Made by a program: the position numbers and the translations under genes | Part shown: positions 47,942 through 59,175 of the stretch, piece by piece | How the letters are laid out: every line of letters starts with the position of its first letter | Position numbering within the stretch: the first letter of the stretch is position 1 | The notes under the pieces: generated by a model | The model's database searches: none | Seen by the model: only the letters and a program-made list of their open reading frames with translations | Told to the model about the DNA's origin: nothing | Source of the DNA: Corynebacterium meridianum | Lineage (GTDB): Bacteria; Actinomycetota; Actinomycetes; Mycobacteriales; Mycobacteriaceae | Assembly (NCBI RefSeq): GCF_016342265.1 | Contig: NZ_JAEIOS010000015.1 | Coordinates: 124,001 to 188,000, forward strand | DNA: 64,000 nucleotides | Direction of reading: 5' to 3'

Positions 47942-48976
47942 ATGAGTAACGCACCCGAAAAGTTCACCGCCGCCGTCGTCGACGAGTTCGGTCCCGAGGT
48001 CACCGTCCGCGAGGTCGATCTCCCGGAGCCCGGCCGCAACCAGGCCCTGGTCAAGCTCCAGGCCTCCGGCATCTGCCACACCGACCTGCACGCCGCCGAG
48101 GGGGACTGGCCGGTCAAGCCGCCGCTGCCCTTCGTTCCCGGACACGAGGGGGTCGGTGAAGTGGTCAAGCTCGGCCCCGGCGAGCACGACGTCGAACTCG
48201 GTGACATCGTCGGCAACGTCTGGCTCTGGTCCGCCTGCGGTACCTGCGAGCAGTGCCGCACCGGTTGGGAGACACTGTGCAACGACGCCGAGTACGGCGG
48301 CTACACCGTCGACGGTTCCTTCGGCGAGTACATGCTCGTCGACACCCGCTACTGCGCCCGGATCCCGGAGGGTGCCGATCCGCTCGAGGTCTCCCCGATC
48401 CTCTGCGCCGGCGTCACGGTCTACAAGGGCCTGAAGATGACCGAGACCCGCCCCGGACAGTACGTCGTGATCTCAGGTGTCGGTGGACTCGGCCACATCG
48501 CAGTCCAGTACGCCGTGGCCATGGGCATGCGCGTCATCGCGGTCGACATCGCCGACGAGAAGCTTGAACTGGCGAAGAAGCACGGCGCGGAGTTCACCAT
48601 CAACGCCCGGGAGCAGGATCCGGCCGAGGCCGTCATGGAGTTCACCGGAACCGGAGCCCACGGTGTGCTCGTCACCGCCGTCCACGAGGCCGCCTTCGGA
48701 CAGGCGATCAACATGGCTCGCAAGGGCGGAACCATCGTGTTCAACGGCCTGCCCCCGGGAGAGTTCCCCGCCCGCATCTTCGACATCGTGTTCAAGGCTC
48801 TCACGATCCGCGGTTCCCTCGTGGGTACCCGCCAGGACCTCGAGGAGGCTCTGGACTTCTACGCCCGCGGCCTGGTCAAGCCCACCATCGCCGAGTGCAA
48901 GCTCGACGATGTGAACAGCGTCTTCGAGGACCTGCGCAAGGGCAGGATCGACGGACGCATGGCCATCCGCTACTGA
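47942..48976 (+). CDS. adhA: Zinc-dependent alcohol dehydrogenase
   Basis: This 344-residue enzyme oxidises ethanol with NAD+. Catalytic zinc ligands are Cys45 in GICHTD and His68-Glu69 in PGHEGVG; the structural zinc is held by the cysteines in CGTCEQCRTGWETLC. The NAD-binding motif is SGVGGLGHIAVQYA, followed by an acidic residue at the end of the second strand (VDIAD), favouring NAD over NADP. AGGAGGAG precedes the ATG. Paired with ald upstream. Confidence 0.94.
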   Translation: MSNAPEKFTAAVVDEFGPEVTVREVDLPEPGRNQALVKLQASGICHTDLHAAEGDWPVKPPLPFVPGHEGVGEVVKLGPGEHDVELGDIVGNVWLWSACGTCEQCRTGWETLCNDAEYGGYTVDGSFGEYMLVDTRYCARIPEGADPLEVSPILCAGVTVYKGLKMTETRPGQYVVISGVGGLGHIAVQYAVAMGMRVIAVDIADEKLELAKKHGAEFTINAREQDPAEAVMEFTGTGAHGVLVTAVHEAAFGQAINMARKGGTIVFNGLPPGEFPARIFDIVFKALTIRGSLVGTRQDLEEALDFYARGLVKPTIAECKLDDVNSVFEDLRKGRIDGRMAIRY

Positions 48977-49087
48977 ATGCGCCCGGCCGACCGGACGTGA
49001 GTTGATCCGGATCGCAGGCAACCCGGCCCCGTGCCGCCCCATCGTGGGCAGGCCCGGGGCCGGCCCCATTCAGCTCCCGGAGGTTCT

Positions 49088-50377
49088 TCAGCGCGACCGC
49101 ACCCGCCGCAATGCCTCGAGCACAGCGGGACTGTCGAAGTAGTCGTTGTGGCCGCCGTTCGCGGGAATCACCTCCGCACCGAACGCGGCGCTCGCCGGAT
49201 CCCGTCCGTGCAGGCCAGCGGTACCCGAGTTCACGAGGCTGATCGGATCCGTCGCGCTCCTGGCGGCGAGTATCCGGGGATCCGGGGAATTCAGTCGCAG
49301 CTCGTCCACCCCGGCTACCCCGGCCCCCGGACTACCGAGGAACACGACGGCATCCGCGTCGAGCCCGCCGTTTCTTTCCGCGGCGGCCAGTCCAGTCACC
49401 AGGGATCCGTAGCTGTGGGCCAGCACGGTCCGGTGCACCGACAGTCCCCGGCGCTCGGTGAGCGCGTCCATGAAAGTCTGGAGTTTCACCGCCCCCAACC
49501 GCGCCGCGATGTCCTGTCCGCCGTCGATGACCGTTTCCGGGGATCGGTACCCGTTCCACACGATGACCGCACCGCCGATCTCCCGGTGGAGGGTGCGTCC
49601 CCGGTCGAGAGTTCCCGTCACCGACTCCGGGGTACCGGAACCGACACCGGAGACCATCGTCACGACGGAGTCGGCGGAGTCGATGTCGCCGAACGCGGCG
49701 ACCAGGTGCCTGTCCCCGGTCTCCAGGACGATCATCCCGGGATACCGGTCCGTCAGATCCCGGAGCCGGTCATCGGCGTCGATCATGTTCATCTCATGCA
49801 GTTGGGTCGCAGATACGGCGGGATCAGCAGGAAGGGGAAACCTCGCGTGTGCCGGGGTGTACAGCTCCTCCAGCGTCGCTTCGCACCGGTTCCTCCGCTC
49901 GTCGAGCGGCAGGGCGGGCAGAAGCAGCTCCAGACGGGCTGCGCAGTGCCGGTCGAGGAGAATCCCCTCCCGTCTTATCCAGCCCAGCATGAGGTTGAAT
50001 ACCTCCGCCTCCTCGAGCCGCTCATCGGTGAGGGCGATGACCACGCCCGCCACCTTCTGCAGGCCGGACGACCGGGCGGTCTCGATTACCCGGTCGTACT
50101 CATCCTCCAGCGCGGACTGGAGGAACGCGACCCGGGAAAGGACGGACACGGCGGTTTCGATGAGTTCCACCGTGTCCACCCGCAGGGCGGTGATCCGATC
50201 CTCCGTCTCCTGCGCCGCGGCGAAAGAGTCGCCGCGCAGACCACGGTGCAGTGCCGTCGCCCACTGCCGCCTGTTGATGTCGTGTGACCGGATGATCGCC
50301 CGTCCGCCCCGGTCGAGGTCGGTGGTGGACGCCTCGAGCGTCCCCGACCAGGGTAACGCGAGCGGATGGCTAGGCAC
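49088..50377 (-). CDS. DUF1023-type alpha/beta hydrolase
   Basis: This 429-residue protein has a helical N-terminal half (about 1-190) and a C-terminal alpha/beta-hydrolase half. The nucleophile elbow is AHSYGSLVTG, with HRTVL before it; FLGSPGAG follows, and a candidate catalytic His is in NGGHNDYFDSPAV near the end. Actinobacterial DUF1023 proteins share this layout and are often linked to the cell envelope. The start is a GTG at 50377 that overlaps the stop of the small upstream gene, so they form one unit. Substrate unknown; no signal peptide is seen. Confidence 0.8.
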   Translation of the reverse strand: MPSHPLALPWSGTLEASTTDLDRGGRAIIRSHDINRRQWATALHRGLRGDSFAAAQETEDRITALRVDTVELIETAVSVLSRVAFLQSALEDEYDRVIETARSSGLQKVAGVVIALTDERLEEAEVFNLMLGWIRREGILLDRHCAARLELLLPALPLDERRNRCEATLEELYTPAHARFPLPADPAVSATQLHEMNMIDADDRLRDLTDRYPGMIVLETGDRHLVAAFGDIDSADSVVTMVSGVGSGTPESVTGTLDRGRTLHREIGGAVIVWNGYRSPETVIDGGQDIAARLGAVKLQTFMDALTERRGLSVHRTVLAHSYGSLVTGLAAAERNGGLDADAVVFLGSPGAGVAGVDELRLNSPDPRILAARSATDPISLVNSGTAGLHGRDPASAAFGAEVIPANGGHNDYFDSPAVLEALRRVRSR

Positions 50378-50630
50378 GACCGATCCCGTCGATCTCCTCG
50401 GCTCCGGTGTCATCGGCATCCCGCAGTCGGGAGGCCAGATCCCGGACACCGGAGCGGAGGTCGGCGAGCTCCGCGGACGTCCGGTCGAGAACGCCCGACC
50501 ACGAGGCGACCAACCGGGACAACACCGCGGCTGTCATCGACCCCGGAGGCAGTTCCGGGAGAACCACCCGGGGATCGTCGGGCGTCCGCAGCGGATGGAT
50601 CGCGTCCTCGGAGAAAAAGATCCGGTTCAC
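50370..50630 (-). CDS. Small helical protein upstream of the DUF1023 hydrolase
   Basis: This protein of about 86 residues (start GTG at 50630; 50693 would give 107) has a polar beginning and one long amphipathic region, VLSRLVASWSGVLDRTSAEL and LRSGVRDLASRLRDA. The W-S-G turn between two helices is reminiscent of WXG100-like secreted partners, but similarity is too slight to call. Its stop overlaps the GTG of the hydrolase gene, which also has a helical N-terminal half, so the two may interact. Start and function are uncertain. Confidence 0.55.
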   Translation of the reverse strand: MNRIFFSEDAIHPLRTPDDPRVVLPELPPGSMTAAVLSRLVASWSGVLDRTSAELADLRSGVRDLASRLRDADDTGAEEIDGIGRA

Positions 50631-50838
50631 GTGGAGGGGCCTTTCGTTCGGGAGCCGGTGGCGGGAAGTTGCGGAGTACGGGTCGATGAACACAGATTCG
50701 GTGATCCGGGTGTCCCGGGGTGCCCGACCCGGGTCGGGCTGTGGACAACCTTGCGCGGGAGCGGTTGCTCCACCGGGTGTGCGGTGGCAGCGGTGTCGAA
50801 GTGCAGCGGATGTCCTCCGGAACCCCTATCGTGGAGCC

Positions 50839-51663
50839 ATGCGAGTAGCCCTGATCCAGATGCAGTCCACCGGTGAGGTCGCCGCCAACCTCGGGGCCGT
50901 TCTCCGGCACGTCCGCACAGCGGCCGGAAACGGCGCCGAACTCGTCGTCTTCCCCGAGGCGACGATGCGGGCATTCAAGACGGGGCGCCTCGACACTGTC
51001 GCGGAACCGCTCGACGGCCCGTTCGCCACGTCGGTGCGTGAGCTCGCCGAGGAACTCGGGGTCACGGTGGTCGTCGGCATTTTCACACCGGCCGACACCG
51101 TCGAGGTCGACGGAAAGACCGTCAACCGGGTACACAACACCGCGCTGCTGACGGGTGGGGGACACCACCTCGGGTACCACAAGATCCACTGCTACGACGC
51201 CTTCGGCTTCCGCGAATCGGACACCGTCCGCCCCGGGGAAGAACTGATCACGGTGGACATCGGGGGCCTCACCGTAGGGCTCGCGATCTGTTACGACGTC
51301 CGTTTCCCGGAGCAGTTCGTCGCTCTCGCGGAGAACGAGGGTGCCGAGGTGATCGTTCTGCCCACCTCGTGGTCGGACGGCCCGGGGAAACTGCAGCAGT
51401 GGCGGGTGCTCACCGGGGCGCGCGCGCTGGACTCTACCTGCTACGTGCTGGCCGCGGGGCAGGCCCGCCCCGGCGGGGAGGACTCCGCGGGGGGGAACGA
51501 CGGGCCGACCGGGATCGGGCACTCGGCGGTCATCGGCCCGGACGGCCTGCGCCTCGTCGAGGCCGGATACGGCGAGGTCATCATCTACGCCGACATCGAC
51601 GCCGACACGGTGGCGAAGACACGGAGGTCAATCCCCGTGCTCGGCGCGAACCGGCGGTTCTGA
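50839..51663 (+). CDS. Nitrilase-superfamily carbon-nitrogen hydrolase
   Basis: This 274-residue enzyme has the full catalytic set of the nitrilase superfamily: Glu40 in VVFPEATMRA, Lys115 in YHKIHCYDAF and Cys151 in LAICYDVRFPE. The set fits omega-amidase/deaminated-glutathione amidase-like members, but substrate cannot be settled. TATCGT six bases before the ATG suggests a leaderless transcript; GGAG is too close to the start to serve as a ribosome binding site. It is divergent from the DUF1023 pair. Confidence 0.85.
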   Translation: MRVALIQMQSTGEVAANLGAVLRHVRTAAGNGAELVVFPEATMRAFKTGRLDTVAEPLDGPFATSVRELAEELGVTVVVGIFTPADTVEVDGKTVNRVHNTALLTGGGHHLGYHKIHCYDAFGFRESDTVRPGEELITVDIGGLTVGLAICYDVRFPEQFVALAENEGAEVIVLPTSWSDGPGKLQQWRVLTGARALDSTCYVLAAGQARPGGEDSAGGNDGPTGIGHSAVIGPDGLRLVEAGYGEVIIYADIDADTVAKTRRSIPVLGANRRF

Positions 51664-51667
51664 CGAA

Positions 51668-52831
51668 TCACACCGGGTCGTGCCGGATGTTCTCCGCCGG
51701 GGTGCCCGCAGCCCGCATCGCGGCGGCGATGTCCGTCACGATGTCGTCCGGACCGGCGATGAGCACGTCCCGGTCCTCCCAGGTGCCGTAGCCCGGCACG
51801 ACCTCCGCCAGGGAGCCGGTCTGCCGCATGTGCAGGCCGCGCGGGGCGGTCGAGTGCTCGGTGGGGCGCACCCACCACGGGTCGACCTCTCGGGTGACCA
51901 CAGGGGTGACCGACAGCCATGGCGCTCCCGCCACCAGTTGCCAGAGGCCCCGGAGATCGTAGAGTTCGCCGGGGCTGTCCGCCCCGAAGAACAGGTGCAC
52001 CCGACGGTCCCCGCCGTGCATCAGCATGTCCAGTATGAGCGCGCGCAACGGGGCGAGGCCCGTGGAGTGGGCGACCATAAGGATGTCGCGGGACCCATCG
52101 GCCGACAGTGCCCCGAGCGGAGAACCGATCCGCCAGCGGTCACCCGGTTCCGGGAACGCCAGGAGGCGTCCGATGGTGTCATCCCGGTCCGCGAAGACAT
52201 GGAACTCCACCTGGCCGAAGTCGTTGGCCGGAATCGACGGCGACAGGTGCCGCCACAGCCCACGGGTCGTCGTGTCACTGGTGACGGGAAGATACTGTCC
52301 CGCGGCATAGGGCAGCGGCGACTGCGCGATCAACCGGACGACGGACACCCGGGCGCACCGCCGCTCGACCTCGACGACCTCGGCGGGCCAGGAATCCGGG
52401 ACTCCGGCGACGTCGCATTCCGCGGCCGCCTCCGCCATCACCCCGAAGCACCGGGCGATCGCGGTATCGGCACCGGCGACGAGCTCCGGCGGGAGGTTCG
52501 CGATGATCCGTCCCACCTCCTCCCGCGCGGCGCCGGCCAGCGACGCGTAGTGCGCCGTGGGCATCCGGTACCGCCGGTTCTCCCGTCCCAGTTGCGCGAG
52601 AATGGTGCGCACCCGCCCGGGGAGGGATCCGTCGACGGGGGTGTTGGTCAGGACCCAGTCGAGCACCGTCGGCAGATCCGCGTGCACGTCGTGACTGTCG
52701 ACCGGGAACAGCTCCCGGTCGCTCGGGTGCTCCCGGAAGAAACGCGCGTTGACCCCCTCGCGGAAGCTCTCCGCGTGGATGCGCAGCCGGATCGCCACCG
52801 GCTTCAGGGTCTCATGGTGCACACGTGTCAT
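51668..52831 (-). CDS. Globin-like domain fused to ferredoxin-NADP reductase
   Basis: This 387-residue protein has a flavohaemoglobin layout. Residues 1-135 look like a globin, but where the invariant proximal His (His85 in Hmp) is expected, the chain reads GRENRRYRM with Asn85, so haem binding is doubtful. The reductase part has an FAD-binding RHLSPSIP (RxYS-like), AGQYLPV before it, and the NAD(P)-binding AHSTGLAPLRALILDML. The C-terminal DVLIAGPDDIVTDIAAAM is typical. The start at 52831 is chosen over a longer frame because upstream sequence holds a terminator hairpin. Confidence 0.8.
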   Translation of the reverse strand: MTRVHHETLKPVAIRLRIHAESFREGVNARFFREHPSDRELFPVDSHDVHADLPTVLDWVLTNTPVDGSLPGRVRTILAQLGRENRRYRMPTAHYASLAGAAREEVGRIIANLPPELVAGADTAIARCFGVMAEAAAECDVAGVPDSWPAEVVEVERRCARVSVVRLIAQSPLPYAAGQYLPVTSDTTTRGLWRHLSPSIPANDFGQVEFHVFADRDDTIGRLLAFPEPGDRWRIGSPLGALSADGSRDILMVAHSTGLAPLRALILDMLMHGGDRRVHLFFGADSPGELYDLRGLWQLVAGAPWLSVTPVVTREVDPWWVRPTEHSTAPRGLHMRQTGSLAEVVPGYGTWEDRDVLIAGPDDIVTDIAAAMRAAGTPAENIRHDPV

Positions 52832-52852
52832 TGTGCCCCAGAAAACACGTGT

Positions 52853-52897
52853 CCCCGCACCGGTCACCCATTTTTCGGTGGGATCCGTGGTGCGGGG
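52853..52897 (-). terminator. Terminator of the Sua5/YrdC-like gene
   Basis: CCCCGCACC (52853-52861) pairs with GGTGCGGGG (52889-52897). It lies after the minus-strand Sua5/YrdC-like gene and before the globin-reductase gene. Its sequence resembles the hairpin at 35349-35386. Confidence 0.6.
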
Positions 52898-52914
52898 AGT
52901 GCGTGCGGGGTGGC

Positions 52915-53697
52915 CTAGTAGTACTCACCCTGGCGGTAGTCCCAGCTCAGGAAGAACTCGGAGAGGTTGTTCATGATGCGGTCGCCGTCCAGGCCGTTGC
53001 GGATCAGGACCGGGCACGGGGTGACGGAGCGCTCGCCCTTCTGCTCGGGGACGAGGTTGCCGTCCTTGTCCACCAGGGAGACCATGACGCCCTGCTCGTG
53101 GCGGGAGTCCTCGTCCTTGTCGGGCTGGATCGACGCGACGTAGTCGTCGGCGGCGACGATGTAGTCGGCCTTGGACTCGATGCGCTCGCCGATGAACGCG
53201 ACCTGGCCGCGGTTGCCGATGCCGGAGGGGTTGGCGGAGGATGCGAAGGTGACCTTGCCCTGCTCCCAGTTCTTCGCCGCGATCTGCTCGGCGGGACGGC
53301 CGAAGCGGATGACGAAGCAGCTGGTGCCGCGGCCGTCACGGGCCAGCTCGCGCACGGTGTCGTCGGGCATCTTCGCGATGGCGTCCTCACGCCAGGGCAG
53401 GATGCAGCCCAGCAGGATGTCCTGCTCCCAGTGGCGCTCGTAGAACGCGATGACCTCGTCGTTGACCTGGGCCAGCTCCTTCAGCTCGTCGATGCTCGCG
53501 CACAGAACGACGGCGGGCTTGTTGCGCTTGCGCTGCTTGGCGTCGAACTTGCGCTCCAGGCCCTCGCCGTCGGTGGCCATGAGGATGTAGCCGACCTTGG
53601 TGGCGCAGACGATCAGACCGCCGTCGACGGAGATCGCCTCGAAGGCCTCGGGGATGATCTCGCCGGTCCACTGGGTTTTGGGCGTTGCTTCTGCCAT
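52915..53697 (-). CDS. Sua5/YciO/YrdC-family protein
   Basis: This 260-residue protein has the YrdC fold: ISVDGGLIVCATKVGYILMA, RNKPAVVLCASIDELKEL and the late motif FASSANPSGIGNRG. Family members make threonylcarbamoyl-AMP for tRNA modification or act as related carbamoyl-dependent enzymes. The typical N-terminal KxR/SxN binding set is partly altered (KQRKRNKPAV), and relatives of this shape exist as second copies beside a canonical TsaC, so it may not be the tRNA enzyme itself. It has its own good promoter at 53788-53816 and a weak ribosome binding site. Confidence 0.75.
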   Translation of the reverse strand: MAEATPKTQWTGEIIPEAFEAISVDGGLIVCATKVGYILMATDGEGLERKFDAKQRKRNKPAVVLCASIDELKELAQVNDEVIAFYERHWEQDILLGCILPWREDAIAKMPDDTVRELARDGRGTSCFVIRFGRPAEQIAAKNWEQGKVTFASSANPSGIGNRGQVAFIGERIESKADYIVAADDYVASIQPDKDEDSRHEQGVMVSLVDKDGNLVPEQKGERSVTPCPVLIRNGLDGDRIMNNLSEFFLSWDYRQGEYY

Positions 53698-53787
53698 TTT
53701 CTTCGGTGTCCTTTCTTCGGGCCACTGCGATGGGCGCGGCGGTGGTCGCGACCGCGCCGGTGTTTCAATATGTGGAATGTGATTCCT

Positions 53788-53816
53788 ACTATATGGGATT
53801 GATGCTCGGTGGGCAA
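53788..53816 (-). promoter_or_regulatory. Promoter of the Sua5/YrdC-like gene
   Basis: On the minus strand TTGCCC, a 17-base spacer and TATAGT form a strong sigma-70-type promoter about 90 bases upstream of the ATG. Confidence 0.7.
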
Positions 53817-53939
53817 TGTGGGGGATCGGAGGAGGGGAGGTGCGGGTCGTTCCTGTGGGGCGAGTGGCGGGCCGGCGTGGGGCGGGCGGCGCAAAGTTGA
53901 GTCCTCGACTATAAAGGTGGCGAGCCGAAAAAAGTTTGA

Positions 53940-53974
53940 GTTGAGTGGAACAGACTCAACCCTTGTGACGTTGT
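53940..53974 (+). promoter_or_regulatory. clpB control region: HAIR operator overlapping SigH-type promoter
   Basis: GTTGAGT-N7-ACTCAAC (53940-53960) is a symmetric variant of the HAIR consensus. It overlaps GGAACA (53947-53952), which with CGTTGT (53969-53974) after 16 bases forms a SigH-type promoter identical in both hexamers to that of dnaK. A further GTTGAGT and a TATAAAGG lie at 53895-53918 and may be an additional half-site and a housekeeping promoter. The rest of 53817-54076 shows no gene. Confidence 0.85.
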
Positions 53975-54076
53975 ACGGAGTGAAAGGCCGGTCCCCGGGA
54001 AATAGACCAGGGTCGACCGGCGACAGAAAAAGCTCACGACAAAACGACACGGAAAAAGAAGGGACAGACGGAGAAC

Positions 54077-56638
<2,562 letters not shown>

Positions 56639-56653
56639 CCAAACGCCGTATGT

Positions 56654-56690
56654 GATGCCCCGCCCGCCCCACAGGGGCCGGCGGGGCATC
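56654..56690 (+). terminator. Terminator of clpB
   Basis: GATGCCCCGCC (56654-56664) pairs with GGCGGGGCATC (56680-56690) with a short internal loop that itself can pair (CCCC/GGGG). Confidence 0.75.
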
Positions 56691-56883
56691 TGTGCATCCG
56701 GGCCGGTGTACGGCTGGTCAGCCCGTGGCGATAGGAGGGGACCGACTTCATCGGCAGTGGTCCTTACCTACCCGGATGGTGGGTGAGCAGGTCTACTGTG
56801 CGACTAAAGTGAAATCCTTTACCACAGGGGGAACGGCCCGGCGTAACGAACTCCGCTGATGATCGTGACTCAACGTGAAGGAG

Positions 56884-57962
56884 GATCACGCACTGGGAGT
56901 ATTACCGCAGTCGGCGTAACCTCTGGCTGGGACTTCCTTTCGCGCTTCTTTCAGCAGCGCTGATCGGCAACGGGGGGGGAGAGAGAGCATCTTCCGCGAA
57001 ATGAAGCAGGGCCGGTGGTGGCGTTTTTTGGGGGGATACGCTGCCGGGGGAATACCTTTCGTCGTCGGTATCTGTGTCGTGTTTCGCACGACGATTCCGT
57101 TGAAAACAGCTGCCCAGGATGCGGCGGAGAAAGCAGGGCGGCTGTTCTGAACCATGTTTCGGGGGAGCTTGCCGCGGGTTTGTTCACCGGCGGTGGAGTT
57201 GCACCATCCGTCTGGGCGACCCATCGCCGATCCCTTGAACAACAGGAGCGGGAGGATCGACGGCAGAACCGGAGATTGGAATCCGAGTTGGTTCGCGAGT
57301 ACGAGAGGCTGGAGGCGGAATCACTTCGTGAAAGTCAGCAGTTGTCGGTTCAGCAACGACATGACCTCTCACAGAAACTCGCGGTCTCGATCGGCATCTT
57401 TCGCATAATGACGTTACGGTTCGAGCGGTCGCAGTGTCCGAGATGGTTTTCCGGATTGATTAATGGTTTTCCTCGAAAAGTCCGAAAAGGAAGTGGTTGC
57501 GGCCACTCACGATTCCGGAGAAGAATCTAAGATCGCAGAACTGGAAGGTGAGAATCGCCGACGATGCCAGGAGATGTTCCATCTTGCATGCCGATCGGAT
57601 CTCCGTGGAAGCCAGTTTCAGAGGTGAGAACGGGGGAGCAGGACCGTGTCTGGTAGATGGTGATCAGGGTTGTTTCGCTGGTGTGGATCTTTCCGGGATG
57701 GTGGTTCCGGAAGATCATGCGCCCGATGCTCGTCTGAAAGGGATGAAGCTGTGGGGCGCCCATTCGGAGGGGGGGGCGGATCTGCGTGGCGATCCTTTGG
57801 GGTGCTCACTTAAAGGGAGCCGCTCTCGCACCTTGCACCTTTGACGGCGTCACCCAATGGCGGGATGCGATCCACAGTCCGCTCATGATCTTCCCCGAAG
57901 GTTTCGATCCGGAAGCTGAAGGCATGAAACCGGTTGATGATCCGGAGCCGGAACATCAATAA
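56884..57962 (+). pseudogene. Decayed pentapeptide-repeat membrane protein
   Basis: Pieces of one protein can be followed in alternating forward frames: RNLWLGLPFALLSAALIG near 56915, FLGGYAAGGIPFVVGICVVF near 57029, LAAGLFTGGGVAPSVWATHR near 57168, the charged coiled-coil-like stretch after it to about 57400, and the pentapeptide repeats GVDLSG, ARLKGMKLWGAH, GADLRG, ILWGAHLKGAAL near 57680-57830. The last frame ends PEPEHQ with a stop at 57962. Frameshifts lie near runs of G at about 56970-56980 and elsewhere. GGAGG and a possible lost start are near 56880. Confidence 0.6.
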
Positions 57963-57979
57963 GCAAGTTATCCTTCATG

Positions 57980-58219
57980 GATTTTTCCGCTCGATGTAGC
58001 AGGTGGCCTTCGGCAAGTGCGTGTATAAACGCGGGTTCGTCAGGAGTGGCGCGTCCAGGAACGATCCATCGCGCCCGCACCATCGTTGATCAGGTCGTTT
58101 GTCACGTCATCAGCGCTCAGCAGCTCCCGATCAAGTTCCGCCGACATCCGGGCCTGTGCTGCCGACGCACGTACCGTTTCGATCCGCTCCCAGCCTGAAC
58201 TGTACTGCTTTTCGTCCAT
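57980..58219 (-). pseudogene. Decayed minus-strand gene fragment
   Basis: A 59-residue frame (58219-58040) with good codon choice contains RIETVRASAAQARMSAEL and DRELLSADDVTNDLIND; a second frame continues with PAFIHALAEGHLLHRAEK and KSMKDNLLI. Together they look like one small gene broken by a frameshift. Family unknown. The rest of 57963-58756 holds no convincing gene. Confidence 0.35.
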
Positions 58220-58756
58220 TTTTTCGGTGGGTGCTGTGGCGGGTTTTACCCATGATGATGCGCACCTTTTCTGACCATGCTGCACATGTTGACTACGGTG
58301 TGGTGTTGATTGTGCCAGTGGTGGTTGGTCATATCGTCACCCGCGTAAAATGGCCACCGCGGTATGCCGTGGGTGAAGTGGCGGTCAGCACCAAAGAATT
58401 CGGTCAGCTCGTGGTGCAGGGCAGGGGGCAGACGGCTGTAGGGCTAGTGCGATTCTTCACGGCGCAGACCTTCTCGAGGTATCAGTCAATCGGCATTTTA
58501 CGAGAGAGGCTTTTGCACCTATTCACACCGGGGCACGATCATGGTCCGTAAGAACCCGCAGCCGGTCTACGATGGTTGGGGGAGGTGTAAACCGGTCGAA
58601 TTCGTGGGTGCCTGTTCCCGGTGGGTTCCTGGTCGATGAGTCACTTGCCGCCACAGCGCGCGTGCTATTTTTCGCCAGAATCGTGCCGCCTCAGGGGAGC
58701 AGTTCAGCGATGGTCCGGGCCCTTCTCGTATGCACTTCGGGCAACATAGAAATGAA

Positions 58757-58788
58757 AGTCCCACCTATCGTACGTAGTAGGTGGGACT
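58757..58788. terminator. Strong hairpin, possible terminator
   Basis: AGTCCCACCTA (58757-58767) pairs perfectly with TAGGTGGGACT (58778-58788). On the minus strand it is followed by TTTCATTT, so it could end transcription of the SdpB/HTTM-like gene 260 bases away. It also sits just upstream of the small plus-strand gene. Confidence 0.5.
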
Positions 58789-58863
58789 ACAAATGTTATT
58801 ACATATAAAAGTAGGGCCAGCCTTACTAAAGACTAAGGTCCTCTATTCATCGGGAGGATCCCG

Positions 58864-59175
58864 ATGAAAACAGTTATCTTGGGCGACGCAGCAAGACTTA
58901 AAAAGCAAGATGACTCTCCGACGCCCTGCTGTTCGAATGACGACCTCACCCCTATTCCGCGGCCGCGAGAATGTTATTTCCGAATTCAACCATACGGTGA
59001 AGCGCTTGCTGCAGTGGTCTCCCGCCAGGCAATCGGTAGGTTGAAACTATCCGGGAGCCGAGCTGCCGCCAGGGATGACCTCGACTTCGAACGGCGACCC
59101 GTTCAGTGGGCCCAAACGTGCACAAATCTTATCGCTTCCGTCATGAACCACTACCTCTGTACTGTGGCCGAGTAG
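58864..59175 (+). CDS. Possible small protein or peptide precursor
   Basis: A frame of 103 codons starts at an ATG with a good ribosome binding site (GGGAGG, five to six bases before). The leader region is AT-rich with TATAAAAG near 58805 as a possible -10. The first 45 residues, MKTVILGDAARLKKQDD and PTPCCSNDD, look like a small charged peptide with a Cys pair. The last 43 codons are antisense to the convergent gene, so the true end is doubtful. The gene may encode a peptide product linked to the SdpB/HTTM-like protein, but this is only inferred from position. Confidence 0.35.
   Translation: MKTVILGDAARLKKQDDSPTPCCSNDDLTPIPRPRECYFRIQPYGEALAAVVSRQAIGRLKLSGSRAAARDDLDFERRPVQWAQTCTNLIASVMNHYLCTVAE

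Noticed and set aside
58800..58835. DtxR-like sequence upstream of the small plus-strand frame
   Set aside because: Only the central AGCCT and scattered bases match the 19-base consensus.
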